The notes beneath the pieces are model-generated. The model saw nothing but the letters and a program-made list of their open reading frames with translations. It did no database searches and was not told where the DNA came from. A stretch of 64,000 nucleotides of DNA, taken from assembly GCA_019421365.1 (NCBI GenBank), contig JAHZFJ010000012.1:57974-121973 (forward strand), given 5' to 3'. This DNA is from Lachnospiraceae bacterium (GTDB taxonomy: Bacteria > Bacillota > Clostridia > Lachnospirales > Lachnospiraceae). Positions 63,966-64,000 of this stretch are shown one piece after another; the stretch's first letter is position 1; each line of letters begins with the position of its first letter. The position numbers and the translations under genes are program-made.

Positions 63966-64000
63966 GGTTAAGCCCTCGACCTATTAGTAACAGTCAACTA
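63966..64000 (-). rRNA. 23S ribosomal RNA, last 35 bases (gene runs off the right edge)
   Basis: The minus strand reads ...GTTACTAATAGGTCGAGG then GCTTAACC, the highly conserved 3' end of bacterial 23S rRNA. Only this tip is in the window, and the rest lies beyond it. Divergent from nothing; transcribed leftward into the tandem terminators. Confidence 0.9.

Overview
The window is AT-rich, gene-dense chromosomal DNA from a low-GC Firmicute. I place it in the Clostridia, most likely a Lachnospiraceae species of the Lachnoclostridium phytofermentans type. The reasons are strong AGGAGG ribosome sites, a Rex redox regulator, a Re-type citrate synthase, a leuS T-box leader, LuxS, HelD, a fused PotCD polyamine transporter and many small clostridial families. 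The species itself is an inference. No phage, insertion sequence or CRISPR array is visible.

Layout. 1-4757 (minus): a probable rex / coiled-coil protein / acpS / nnr / alr run, plus an MgtC-like membrane protein. 4.9-8.4 kb: an ABC-F ATPase flanked by related hairpins, and an NSS-type sodium symporter. 8.7-12.1 kb (minus): Re-citrate synthase, isocitrate dehydrogenase and a GntR regulator in one operon, with four GTATAC-type palindromes in front, divergent from carbamate kinase. 13.5-19.1 kb: a DUF1653 protein, then a MarR regulator with a heterodimeric ABC exporter pair behind a clear promoter and palindrome. 19.2-22.3 kb: a PfkB sugar kinase, an intracellular subtilase, and a chorismate mutase-shikimate kinase fusion.

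22.5-32.2 kb is the most unusual part. A LysR regulator, two iron-sulfur Old Yellow Enzyme-type reductases, an NCS2-like permease, an MFS carrier, a second AroE-type dehydrogenase and a xylose-isomerase-like TIM barrel look like an anaerobic uptake and reduction pathway for shikimate, quinate or a similar hydroaromatic acid. It sits between the biosynthetic genes aroQ/aroK and aroC.

32.5-43 kb: a Cys/Gly-rich small protein, aroC, an XRE-cupin regulator with potA-potB-potCD, a repeat-containing LEA-like protein, a VOC protein, a duplicated highly structured repeat, luxS, and a strongly Asn/Met-rich (prion-like) protein with a small partner gene. 43-56 kb: leuS with T-box, an alanine symporter, HelD, an aldose epimerase, a GGDEF-EAL protein, a Crh-like HPr, small proteins, a secreted nuclease and tRNA-Trp. 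56-64 kb: a Crp/Fnr regulator divergent from two half-size DMT transporters, a chemoreceptor, a LiaF-like protein, a protein with a duplicated FliM-like motif, an arylsulfotransferase, rRNA operon terminators, and the 3' tip of a 23S rRNA gene at the right edge.

Several start codons were moved from the longest reading frame to a start with a good ribosome site. Examples are TTG starts for acpS, gntR and marR, and GTG starts for rex and the alanine symporter.
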